Source: Parvicella tangerina
GTDB lineage: Bacteria > Bacteroidota > Bacteroidia > Flavobacteriales_D > Parvicellaceae
Assembly: GCF_907165195.1 (NCBI RefSeq)
Contig: NZ_OU015584.1
Coordinates: 2,261,291-2,325,290, forward strand
Direction of reading: 5' to 3'
DNA length: 64,000 nt
Shown here: piece after piece, positions 28,871 to 36,796 of the stretch
Position numbering within the stretch: position 1 is the first letter of the stretch
Layout of the letters: each line of letters begins with the position of its first letter
Notes under the pieces: model-generated
The model's database searches: none
What the model was told of the DNA's origin: nothing
What the model saw: the letters and a program-made list of their open reading frames with translations, nothing else
Program-made: the position numbers and the translations under genes

Positions 28871-28967
28871 AAAGTAAAACTTTACATTAACAAAATAAAA
28901 ATCAAATATAACTTGCTTTAAAATAAAATAATACTTTACTTTGTTCTATAATAATAAAGTAATACTT
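28871..28967. promoter_or_regulatory. Operator region with AAGTA/TACTT half-sites
   Basis: Palindrome GTAAA-AC-TTTAC at 28874-28885, two tandem TACTT at 28932-28941, and palindrome AAGTA-A-TACTT at 28957-28967. The divergent spacer between an XRE gene and a small gene is a natural site for repressor binding. No strict TAnnTTTG is seen. Confidence 0.45.
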
Positions 28968-28972
28968 GATTT

Positions 28973-29284
28973 ATGAATACACAAAATGAGACAATGGTAA
29001 TCGCTAAAACTATCCTAGACCAAATCAAATCTTTGGATAGATGGTTCTTAATGGCAGTTGGAGCACACAATTATGCTGCTCTTAGTACAGATGAAAAAAG
29101 AGCTGGAGGATTAGAATTCAAAGTACGTGGGTTGCACCACACAGGATGGTGTAAGATTGAACTTACTTATTTGGACACTTATAGAATCTACTTCATTAAT
29201 AAGAAAAGAGAAATAGTGAAGGCAGTAGAAGAATGTTATTGCGACCAACTAATTCAAATTCTGGATTTCGTGGAGGGAAGATAA
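28973..29284 (+). CDS. Small plasmid/phage-type protein of unknown function
   Basis: 103 residues. The pattern (hydrophobic helix with WFLMAVGAHNYAAL, then GGLEFKVRGLH, then KIELTYLDTYRIYFIN) resembles a small family found on many plasmids and phages whose function is unknown. The similarity is recalled, not computed. Confidence 0.6.
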   Translation: MNTQNETMVIAKTILDQIKSLDRWFLMAVGAHNYAALSTDEKRAGGLEFKVRGLHHTGWCKIELTYLDTYRIYFINKKREIVKAVEECYCDQLIQILDFVEGR

Positions 29285-29355
29285 TCCCTCCATGTTTCAA
29301 ATTTAGACTATACCATTAAATCAAAACAAGCAACAAACACAGAAACCCGCATAAA

Positions 29356-30033
29356 ATGGTTGAAATGTTTCAAAATATTCAGAATCCTAAAATTGATACA
29401 AAAATGAAAGTTTTTTACTTCTATTCAAGAATTTCGACATCAACTCAAAAGGCAAATCGCCAGATTGAGAACTTTAAAGTTCATGATGGATTCAATCCAT
29501 CGAAAGTTTATATCGACAAGATTCAAGGTAATGTTCCTTTTATGCAACGACCAGAAGCTTCAAAGTTGTTTGATGTAGTTACCTCATCGGATGAGACGGT
29601 GATTCTTGTTGTAGACAGCATTGACCGATTAGGAAGAAACTTGTTGGATGTGTTGAAGACGATTGAGCTTTTTTCGGCAAACGGAATCTCACTTAAATCT
29701 ATCAAGGAAGGATTCACGACACTCCTAGATAATGGGAAGGAGAATCCAACTGCTAAACTTGTGATAAGTGTGATGGGTTCCATTGCCGAAATGGAACGTC
29801 AGAGAATCAAGGAAAGAACTACTGAGGGAATTGCTATTGCTCGGGCCAACGGAAAATATCAAGGACGGAAATACGGTAGTGTACAAACAACGGAAAAACT
29901 ACTTCAAAGACATTCTGACATTGTGAAGAAACTAGAAAAAGGATTGACAATTCGAGAAATAGCACAAATTACAGGTAAATCGACTGCTACCATTCAAAAA
30001 GTAAAAAAAACAGTAATTGTTAATGAACAGTAA
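29356..30033 (+). CDS. Serine recombinase (resolvase/invertase family)
   Basis: 225 residues; an internal ATG at 29404 is an alternative start. The catalytic domain has the nucleophile Ser in YFYSRISTSTQ and the conserved VDSIDRLGRNLLDVL. A C-terminal helix-turn-helix (LTIREIAQITGKSTATIQ) follows. Small size means a resolvase/invertase, not a large integrase. It could resolve E1 dimers or invert a segment; no inverted recombination sites were recognised. Confidence 0.88.
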   Translation: MVEMFQNIQNPKIDTKMKVFYFYSRISTSTQKANRQIENFKVHDGFNPSKVYIDKIQGNVPFMQRPEASKLFDVVTSSDETVILVVDSIDRLGRNLLDVLKTIELFSANGISLKSIKEGFTTLLDNGKENPTAKLVISVMGSIAEMERQRIKERTTEGIAIARANGKYQGRKYGSVQTTEKLLQRHSDIVKKLEKGLTIREIAQITGKSTATIQKVKKTVIVNEQ

Positions 30034-30043
30034 TATTAAACCA

Positions 30044-30292
30044 TTAATCGAAGTCTTTAAAGAACTCTTCAAATGACACATTGAGAGCCTTTAATATTTT
30101 AATCAAGGTATTGAACTGAATGTTTCCTCCAGTTTCATATTTACCGTACTGAGCTCTGTTGAATCCATTCTCATATGCAAAGTATTCATAATTAGAATAA
30201 CCTGCTTTTTTTCGGAAATGCTTAAGACGTTCACCTAATTTTTCTAGGTACAATTCTTCGAGATTCTTTTCTTCTTTTTTACTGTTTTTCAT
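30044..30292 (-). CDS. XRE-family HTH regulator
   Basis: 82 residues from the ATG at 30292; the longer reading frame upstream is hydrophobic and unlikely. HTH segment LGERLKHFRKKAGYSNYEYF, then FNRAQYGKYETGG. Convergent with the serine recombinase (10 bp gap) and divergent from the secreted-protein gene. Confidence 0.75.
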   Translation of the reverse strand: MKNSKKEEKNLEELYLEKLGERLKHFRKKAGYSNYEYFAYENGFNRAQYGKYETGGNIQFNTLIKILKALNVSFEEFFKDFD

Positions 30293-30402
30293 AAACCTGT
30301 TTAACAGCAGTAAAAGAATGAAGAGCCTGTTAAAAATGTTACTGGTCATAATACTCCTTGTTATAAGCAGTATTTTATTCAATTATTAATAAATTTGTCA
30401 CT

Positions 30403-32235
30403 ATGAAAAATCTTCTAATCATACTATTAACAGTGATTTCAATACGATTCAGTTTTGGACAAGATGTAAATATTGACAACTACCAGAATGATTGCGATAG
30501 CGGTCTCGAAATGCCAGCAGTAACTCATGTTCTATCAAATAAAAGCCTTATTACACTCACGGAAATAGTAGAAAAAACAAAAATTGGTGCGAAAGAATAT
30601 AGCCCAAAAGGTGAAAAGTCATTTTTAATGACTTTGGCTGATAGCACAATGAAGTTGGAAAAGGTAATTCACATAAAAAGTGACAATTATACAACTGGAG
30701 CCCTAATTAATTCCAACGAATCTGATGAGGTTGTCATTGTTGGCACATTCTCGGGTACGAGTATTACAGTTAATGATAAAAAATATGGAGTTATTGACCC
30801 CACTGAAGGAATACATACATTCCTGATTAGGTTTGATAATGAAATGAATATCTCTTATGTAGAACTGATTGAGTCTAATGGGCGTATGACAGAACCGATA
30901 GCTGTTGAAATAACAAACGATGGTAACGTCTTCATAGGCTTAAAATTTTCGCAAGGTGGGATTACAACTGGATTGACTCACATCGAATCACACACCACCG
31001 ATGAATTCGATTATGAGCACATCTTAATTTCATATAATAAGGTAGGTGAACAGGTTTTCTATCAATCCTTCTATAATCCAAAAGGGGACAACAGAAACAT
31101 ATATATGACCGACATTGAAATAGATGGAAATGATGTGTATGTTCTAGGAAATTTTAAGGGTGAAGTACAGCTCGATAATAGTACTATTGGAAAGTGGAAT
31201 ACTAATAGCGTTTTCCTGTCTGCATACAACAGAATTGGCGTTCGCAAGAATTCAACAATAATAAGCAATGCAGAAGCTTTTGATATCGAAATTTTACAAG
31301 GAAAGTACTATCTACTTGGCAAAACCTCAATTCAAGGAGAGGACATTATGAGTTATCATCCAAATTTTAACAATGAAGGAAAGGACCTATACGGGACTTC
31401 TCAAATAACCGCAAATAAGAATGATGTCGCTTCGGTATTTTATTTGAATGAGAAGATGTCGCTCATAGGATGTTCATACACAGATATCAAATTAACAAGA
31501 CCGTCTTTGATTCACCCCGGTGTTGACTTCTTGGTTACAGCTAGCAAGACTTACATAGCACTCGATAAAAAACTGAATGTTTACACACATACTGGGAGAC
31601 CTGAAAATTCATGGTTCCTACCATCAACTGTGAGCCCTACTTTGAATCAAGTCCAGAATAAAGTATTTCTGTCAGGTTATTATCATGGGGAATACGGCAT
31701 TAAAATCGGAGATAAAAATGAGTTAGTTTGCACTAATCTTCAATATCCAATTTACAAAATAACCTTGGTAGATAGTGCATATTGGGAAACTGCTGGAGCT
31801 TATGTGAAAGAAGAAGAAGAGACTTCTCTTGGTGACTATTGGACCGAATCAATAAAAGCTGGACTAGATTATTTTGTCATAAGACTAAAATTGGTCAACG
31901 TTGATTGTTACGAAGGCCATGAATGCACTTTTACTTTTACTGATGGGGTTAACCAATATGAAATGTTCTGGAACCTTGCTGATTGGTACACTAAAGATGA
32001 CCAAGAACTTATTGGGGGCTACGCAATTGATTACCCTGAAGAAATGGATTGTTACTTCTCATTCATCGATAAATACGGTAAATCAAGCTACAAGGATTGT
32101 ATCGGGAAAATATTTGATGTTAAGTTGAATGGAATTATGATTGAATCACCTGATGATTTAAAACCATGCAGTAGTTCTGAAGATATGATTATCACAGGGT
32201 GCGCCTATATCCACTGCATGGTTTTGGTTGATTAA
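30403..32235 (+). CDS. Large secreted protein of unknown function
   Basis: 610 residues with a signal peptide ending FSFGQ. The body is beta-rich with repeated blade-like strands (VFLSAYNRIGV, IYMTDIEIDGNDVYVLGNFK), suggesting a beta-propeller, and the C-terminus has clustered cysteines (CYEGHEC). No C-terminal T9SS sorting domain was recognised. An exported protein on a mobile island could alter the host surface or bind phage or mating partners; this is speculation. Confidence 0.6.
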   Translation: MKNLLIILLTVISIRFSFGQDVNIDNYQNDCDSGLEMPAVTHVLSNKSLITLTEIVEKTKIGAKEYSPKGEKSFLMTLADSTMKLEKVIHIKSDNYTTGALINSNESDEVVIVGTFSGTSITVNDKKYGVIDPTEGIHTFLIRFDNEMNISYVELIESNGRMTEPIAVEITNDGNVFIGLKFSQGGITTGLTHIESHTTDEFDYEHILISYNKVGEQVFYQSFYNPKGDNRNIYMTDIEIDGNDVYVLGNFKGEVQLDNSTIGKWNTNSVFLSAYNRIGVRKNSTIISNAEAFDIEILQGKYYLLGKTSIQGEDIMSYHPNFNNEGKDLYGTSQITANKNDVASVFYLNEKMSLIGCSYTDIKLTRPSLIHPGVDFLVTASKTYIALDKKLNVYTHTGRPENSWFLPSTVSPTLNQVQNKVFLSGYYHGEYGIKIGDKNELVCTNLQYPIYKITLVDSAYWETAGAYVKEEEETSLGDYWTESIKAGLDYFVIRLKLVNVDCYEGHECTFTFTDGVNQYEMFWNLADWYTKDDQELIGGYAIDYPEEMDCYFSFIDKYGKSSYKDCIGKIFDVKLNGIMIESPDDLKPCSSSEDMIITGCAYIHCMVLVD

Positions 32236-32576
32236 TAAAACCTTTCTTTTTTAGGGTCGAAGAGATTTCCAAGCCTTTTGAGAGATTTTATAACCTCTTC
32301 ACGCTTGAATCTCACTAAACGTTCACCTAAATAGTAGGGAGTCAATTCTCCCTGATTTACCAAGTTAGATACAGTTCTTAAGCTTACACCTAGTAGCTCA
32401 GCAACTTCTTCCTTGGTCATAATTGGGTGAGGATGGTTGAGATTGACTATTTCATTTTTTAGCTCCTCAATTTCTTTTAACGCATCCTCAAGTAGTCCAA
32501 TAAGGGCTTTAAAGTGTACCCCTCTTGGAATGTCCGAATCATCTAAATCTATATAATTCATTTCGAGCAACTCCAA
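32232..32576 (-). CDS. Excisionase-like HTH protein
   Basis: 114 residues; the C-terminal half is an excisionase-type winged helix (MTKEEVAELLGVSLRTVSNL, VNQGELTPYYLGERLVRFKR). Such proteins (HTH_17/MerR-like) bend DNA at att sites. It is the likely Xis of E1. Its stop overlaps the convergent secreted-protein gene by 4 bp. Confidence 0.8.
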   Translation of the reverse strand: MELLEMNYIDLDDSDIPRGVHFKALIGLLEDALKEIEELKNEIVNLNHPHPIMTKEEVAELLGVSLRTVSNLVNQGELTPYYLGERLVRFKREEVIKSLKRLGNLFDPKKERFY

Positions 32577-32654
32577 GGGTATTCCACCTTGAATTCACTA
32601 TTACTACAAAACAGCCGTTTTTTCGAATACGAGTCAAGGGGTGCAATAAAAAAA

Positions 32655-32816
32655 TCAGACTTTTCTTTTTAAAGCTTCCTGCAATTGGTTGATATACCTA
32701 TAATAAAGCTTGATTGAATCTGAAGACAAGGTTATTGGAGTTTTAGACAATTCACCTGTCCTTTGTGCATATTCTATGAGGTTCATCAATTGTCGTGGTG
32801 TTAGTATTATTTTCAT
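32655..32816 (-). CDS. Small 53-residue protein
   Basis: An ATG-to-TGA frame with a plausible helical protein: MKIILTPRQLMNLIEYAQRT at the start and YRYINQLQEALKRK near the end. It lies behind the 5' end of the excisionase-like gene on the same strand; its basic, helical character fits a DNA-binding accessory. Unrecognised. Confidence 0.45.
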   Translation of the reverse strand: MKIILTPRQLMNLIEYAQRTGELSKTPITLSSDSIKLYYRYINQLQEALKRKV

Positions 32817-33314
32817 ATTCTTCTCTTTTACATAATAAATACACTAGCCAATGATGAGGTCTCTTTTTTTTCAAAAAAATGGCCCAAAAATTTTTAAAGC
32901 CAACCGTGGCCATTTAAAAGGTATTTTGATTATTCCCACTGTAAACTGGGATACGTTGGTTGACTTTGACTTTCGTCTCTCATGGGGAGGGGTGAGATGA
33001 GGGAGGCCTCCTGTTTATAATTTTCCAGAAAATAGCCCTAAAGATGAGAAGGACACAGTAGAAAGCTCTGAAAAGTTAAGAAATTCCGTGTTTACTTAAA
33101 TTCTCATACTGTAATAGCGTGTGAATCAATCACATCAAAGGCATTGTTAAAATGGCATAGATTAAGATTAAACCATATCTAAACCTTGATTTCAGCCTGT
33201 TTATAGGGTATCTTTGTATGTAGGAGGTATTTCTCCTGTATGTTCAATGTATTTACTTCATAGAACAGTGCGACTCCTCTGAGTCAGCAATAACGTGTCG
33301 CAAAATTTAACACC
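32817..33314. other. Non-coding region of E1 with inverted repeats
   Basis: About 500 bp with no credible gene. It holds AAATGGCC/GGCCATTT arms near 32878-32920, AGGAG/CTCCT near 33220-33236, GACTC-CTCT-GAGTC at 33272-33285 and TGCGAC/GTCGCA at 33269-33302, just before the ribbon-helix-helix gene. An origin or operator function is possible. Confidence 0.4.
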
Positions 33315-33497
33315 ATGACACATTTAAAATCTGAAGTTATTAGCCTCCGATTAAGCGAAGCTGATAAGAAAAAACTTGCGTGGTTATCTGAACGTACTGT
33401 TGGAAGTATGTCAGCCACAATAAGACTATTGGTAATTAATGCTTACCGTGAATTGAATAACAAGAAAACTCTGCCAATTCAGGCTAGAGAAAAATAA
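33315..33497 (+). CDS. Ribbon-helix-helix-type small protein
   Basis: 60 residues: a strand (KSEVISLRLSEADKKKLAWL) followed by two helices (MSATIRLLVINAYREL), as in Arc/CopG proteins. It lies just behind a dyad-symmetric region and ahead of the polymerase-like gene, so it may regulate copy control or mobilisation. Confidence 0.65.
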   Translation: MTHLKSEVISLRLSEADKKKLAWLSERTVGSMSATIRLLVINAYRELNNKKTLPIQAREK

Positions 33498-33593
33498 GAT
33501 TATTCATGAAAAACAAAGTACAACTTAAAGATTTGATTATCTGCACAGGACAGTCAATGATAACCCCACTTGGGGAGCACATCATTGGCTTAT

Positions 33594-35039
33594 ATGGCAA
33601 AGAAGAAATACAAAAAGTACATTAAGATTGTTCTTCCTACCCAGTTGGTAGAAAAGCTTAATAATCATCTCGAAACTAACCCTCCATCATTTGAGTATCA
33701 GATTGAGACATTCTTTGGTATCATGTGGGACATTGTTCAGAGAGAACATGAACATGAGAACGGTATGACTCCAATGTCATCTACAATAATGCAGGCAAAA
33801 TATGGTGGAGGAAATCAATATCTGAAACACATTGATTATTTAAAGAAAATAGGTATTCTATATGTTAACGATTTCCACGATAAAAACCTTCACCAATGCA
33901 AGCGGTTTACAATAATCTCACCGTATCAAATTAGTTGTTCTAAGGACCTAGTTGATATAAAAATAGATACCAATTCATATTTGGGTAAGTACATCATTAA
34001 TCGAAGGGCAAAGGAGATTAAAGCTGCTAAATCCGTCAGCATTCCATCACATATCAGAAAATTGAGAAATCACTTTTATGAAATGAAATATGATGGTGAC
34101 AAAGCCATTGAAGAACTTGAGAGTTTAAGACATTCTCTAAGTGGTGCTCAATTCATCTCACATGTAAATGACATTAATTCAATAGCTAATAGCGATAATA
34201 AGTTGAGATTCTTTATTAGAAACGAGCACCATGGTAGAGTTTATACTAATATTACTTCATTGGGTGCTTTTTTGAAGAAACACATTATTTCTGATGATAG
34301 GCTAATTCAAATTGACCTTAATAACTCTCATCCTGTTCTTTTTAATATTATTCTAAATCACATTGAAAACCTTATAGATGAAAGAATAACATTAGATAAA
34401 TACCTTACACTATCTTATGTAAATAAGTGTATAAAAGATGCTGTATGCCTCATCTATAAAGAGATACAGAAGAATCCAATATGGGTTAAGAATTTAAGAT
34501 ATGATATTTCTCAATACAGATTTTACACTGCGAGGGGAATTTGGTATGAGCACATATCCGACATATACAATAATCACTATAGTACTGACTTATTTGATAG
34601 GGCTAAAGCTAAATCAATCTGGATGGCAATGGCCTATTCCAGTAACTATTCAAAAGAATACAACATATGCAAAATCCCATTCGAGAAGGAGTTTGTTGCT
34701 ATCGGGAAAATATTAAGAATCCTGAAACAAAAGGAATACAATCAGTTCGCAATACTTATGGACAGAATAGAATCAAATCTATTCATAGATTGTATCTGTA
34801 AAGAGCTGTGTGATAATGACATTATCCCATACACCATCCATGATTGTTTAATTGTGCCTGAGAAGCATTTAGATGAGGTTAGAGCTGCGATAAACAGAAT
34901 TATGGAGCAACACCTAGGATTCATACCGTCACTCAGTGAGGAGGCTTTAAATGAGATTCATTATAAACCAAAATATGAACCCTTGGACATTGCCAGATTA
35001 ATTCGTGAGTTGGAAAACAATAAGATGGAAGTTGATTAA
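33594..35039 (+). CDS. Protein with family A polymerase palm motifs (putative replication protein)
   Basis: 481 residues from the ATG at 33594; an upstream TTG extension is not needed. The first 200 residues include helix-turn-helix-like and coiled parts. The C-terminal half carries motif A (IQIDLNNSHP, Asp241), motif B with exact Pol I spacing (Arg336-x3-Lys340-x7-Tyr348-Ser349) and motif C (TIHDCLIV, His416-Asp417), plus a preceding ILMDRIESNLF helix like the pre-motif-C helix of Pol I. There is no 3'-5' exonuclease domain. A primer-extending or primase-like replication protein of the island is the best guess. It overlaps the integrase stop by 4 bp. Confidence 0.6.
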   Translation: MAKKKYKKYIKIVLPTQLVEKLNNHLETNPPSFEYQIETFFGIMWDIVQREHEHENGMTPMSSTIMQAKYGGGNQYLKHIDYLKKIGILYVNDFHDKNLHQCKRFTIISPYQISCSKDLVDIKIDTNSYLGKYIINRRAKEIKAAKSVSIPSHIRKLRNHFYEMKYDGDKAIEELESLRHSLSGAQFISHVNDINSIANSDNKLRFFIRNEHHGRVYTNITSLGAFLKKHIISDDRLIQIDLNNSHPVLFNIILNHIENLIDERITLDKYLTLSYVNKCIKDAVCLIYKEIQKNPIWVKNLRYDISQYRFYTARGIWYEHISDIYNNHYSTDLFDRAKAKSIWMAMAYSSNYSKEYNICKIPFEKEFVAIGKILRILKQKEYNQFAILMDRIESNLFIDCICKELCDNDIIPYTIHDCLIVPEKHLDEVRAAINRIMEQHLGFIPSLSEEALNEIHYKPKYEPLDIARLIRELENNKMEVD

Positions 35040-36346
35040 GCTGATTTAGAGCCTAGGTAATTATTTAGCTTTTCCATGGACTCCTCAATGTCGGCTTTGC
35101 TAATATTAATGTATCTCTGTAATGTGGAGGCTTTCTTAATCCCAACAATCTCCATTACAATATGAGGTGGAATTCCAGCTCGAAGACAATTCGTAATAAA
35201 AGTCTTTCGAGCTGTATGAGTTGTTACGAGCTCCCAGCGATATTTGTCTTCACGGACCAATTCTGCACCCTGCATGTAAACAATCTCGATAATTTCATTA
35301 AATCCTGAAATCTGAGCCATAAGCTTGAGGTTTTCATTCTCATTCTGGTTCATCAACTTTGGTACTTTATAATCGTATTTCAATATGATTGAAGATGCAT
35401 AAGGATGAAGACTGAGATAAATAACTGACTTTGTTTTCTCAGTAACTAACTGGAGTTTATTATTTATGATTTTACTCGGGTCCAGTTGGTAATAATCTCC
35501 GTGTCTAATCCCGCATAAGCATCTGAAAACGAAGGCATCTCTAGTTTTTTCTAAGGCTTCCTTAACTCTAGCGTGATTACAAGGTCTAATGTTGTATTCA
35601 TTTAAATCTACAAGTGAGAAATCAATATCCATCAGTGTGGTCAAATCACGACTACTGAGTGCGAAGGGTGCGAAATACTTTTGGTCAAATCCCTTTATTT
35701 GTTCGAAAGCATTCGACTTAGTATAACCTCTCTCGTACGCCCACCGACAAAACCCTTTTATTATCTCTATATTCTTATGAATGGAATTGTCCTTGGTATA
35801 TCGGTTTCTTCCTTTGGCATCTTTAACATTTAAAGCCCATCTTTTATAATTTTCAGCAAAAGTCATGTCTATGTTCTCAAATTCCAATTTGAACTTCGTA
35901 TCCTTTGTAAAATCAATCAACGAATTCAACACATAGCCTTTTTTCCTCCATGTACCTTCACTTCTTACAACCTTTAGAGAATCAATCCACTTAACACACC
36001 AAATATCCTCGAATGCAAGGGTTTCATTAGAGTTTTTTCGATTTCTTTCAATATCTAATTTCTCATCCAAAATCTCTTTAATGTCTACAAATGACATTGA
36101 ATCATCAGCCAAGTAATTATACACCGCCTCATCAAAATGGACTTGAATCTTATTTAAAACCTGATTTATGCGAGAATAGTTCTTTCTAGCTTTCAGAACT
36201 TTCTTTTCATCATTATCCCAATGGTTTGGATTTACCTTTATACCCGTAGAGTATTTGAACATCTTACCTCGAATTCTTTTACAAAGCATTATTGTTGTTT
36301 CTGAATCCGTTTTCTTGTCTTTTAAATAAAAATTTGTCTTTTTCAT
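35036..36346 (-). CDS. Tyrosine recombinase, integrase of E1
   Basis: 436 residues. N-terminal arm-binding and SAM-like domains (DIWCVKWIDSLKVV) precede the catalytic domain with Arg in RCLCGIRHGDYYQL, HTARKTF (His, Arg) and the nucleophile in LQRYINIS. The box normally reading GH is VGIKK, so the third conserved histidine is replaced. It sits about 185 bp from attM, as expected for the cognate integrase of E1. Confidence 0.9.
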   Translation of the reverse strand: MKKTNFYLKDKKTDSETTIMLCKRIRGKMFKYSTGIKVNPNHWDNDEKKVLKARKNYSRINQVLNKIQVHFDEAVYNYLADDSMSFVDIKEILDEKLDIERNRKNSNETLAFEDIWCVKWIDSLKVVRSEGTWRKKGYVLNSLIDFTKDTKFKLEFENIDMTFAENYKRWALNVKDAKGRNRYTKDNSIHKNIEIIKGFCRWAYERGYTKSNAFEQIKGFDQKYFAPFALSSRDLTTLMDIDFSLVDLNEYNIRPCNHARVKEALEKTRDAFVFRCLCGIRHGDYYQLDPSKIINNKLQLVTEKTKSVIYLSLHPYASSIILKYDYKVPKLMNQNENENLKLMAQISGFNEIIEIVYMQGAELVREDKYRWELVTTHTARKTFITNCLRAGIPPHIVMEIVGIKKASTLQRYINISKADIEESMEKLNNYLGSKSA

Positions 36347-36392
36347 ACCTGCTTAATTTTGTTAATATCTTTTAGGCAAAACAACTGTATTT

Positions 36393-36413
36393 AAGGGGAA
36401 CACATAGGGGAAC
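36393..36413 (+). repeat. E1 right arm-type repeat
   Basis: Identical over 21 bp and in the same orientation to 21957-21977 (core GGGGAACACATAGGGGAAC). Lies between the integrase start and attM. Confidence 0.75.
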
Positions 36414-36530
36414 ATTTAGCTTTCCTCTAGTTGCTTACTAATACATTTTAATGCCGATAAAAATTTTGTAAACTTCTCTACATCCCATATTACATGGGAA
36501 ATAAGAAGTAATGAGAGGTATAAGGGAAGT

Positions 36531-36546
36531 TCCCGTCCAGACCGCT
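36531..36546 (+). repeat. attM, junction of E1 and E2
   Basis: TCCCGTCCAGACCGCT, identical to attL. It lacks the 5' part of a tRNA and is only an att copy. A TTGAC-GAAA-GTCAA hairpin follows directly (36547-36560). Confidence 0.9.
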
Positions 36547-36570
36547 TTGACGAAAGTCAAAACACATCAA

Positions 36571-36610
36571 AACCGCTTAAATCTCAGTATTTAAGCGGTT
36601 TTTTGTTTTT
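36571..36610 (+). terminator. Strong terminator behind attM
   Basis: A perfect 12-bp stem AACCGCTTAAAT/ATTTAAGCGGTT with a 6-nt loop, then a T-rich tail. It lies at the left end of E2 and would serve the tRNA in a host that carried E2 alone. Confidence 0.85.
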
Positions 36611-36648
36611 ATACCCCTTCATAAAATTCAAGAAATCACACCCAAGTT

Positions 36649-36695
36649 GGTACCAAATTCGGTAACAGTCCAATTAAATTGGTCAACTGTTACCG
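36649..36695. repeat. E2 left arm-type repeats
   Basis: GGTACCAAATTC followed by GGTAACAGT (36649-36669), then an inverted ACTGTTACCG (36686-36695). A further CGGTAACA lies at 36785-36792, just before the integrase start. A 20/21 match of the first is at 60862-60882. These are probable integrase/Xis arm sites; those near the gene may also autoregulate it. Confidence 0.7.
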
Positions 36696-36796
36696 ATTTA
36701 CTCCGAACACCCCATTGTTAAAGGGTTTAAGAGAATAGTATTTGTTGCTTTTTAATAGAATTTGACACAGAAAACGAATGAAATCGGTAACACTAA

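Larger units (their letters stand above)
21862..36546. mobile_element. Genomic island E1 in tRNA-Asp
   Basis: About 14.7 kb between the tRNA 3' end (21862-21877) and a 16-bp direct copy (36531-36546). It carries its own tyrosine integrase next to the right end, an excisionase-like HTH gene, a serine recombinase, and identical 21-bp repeats just inside each end. Cargo: the STAND-nuclease/HNH operon and a secreted protein. A polymerase-like protein and a ribbon-helix-helix protein may serve replication. No relaxase, coupling protein or structural phage genes are seen. Confidence 0.88.

Noticed and set aside
36531-36546. Second tRNA-Asp
   Set aside because: Only the 3' T-arm/acceptor part is present here and at 60940; no D or anticodon arm, so these are att copies.
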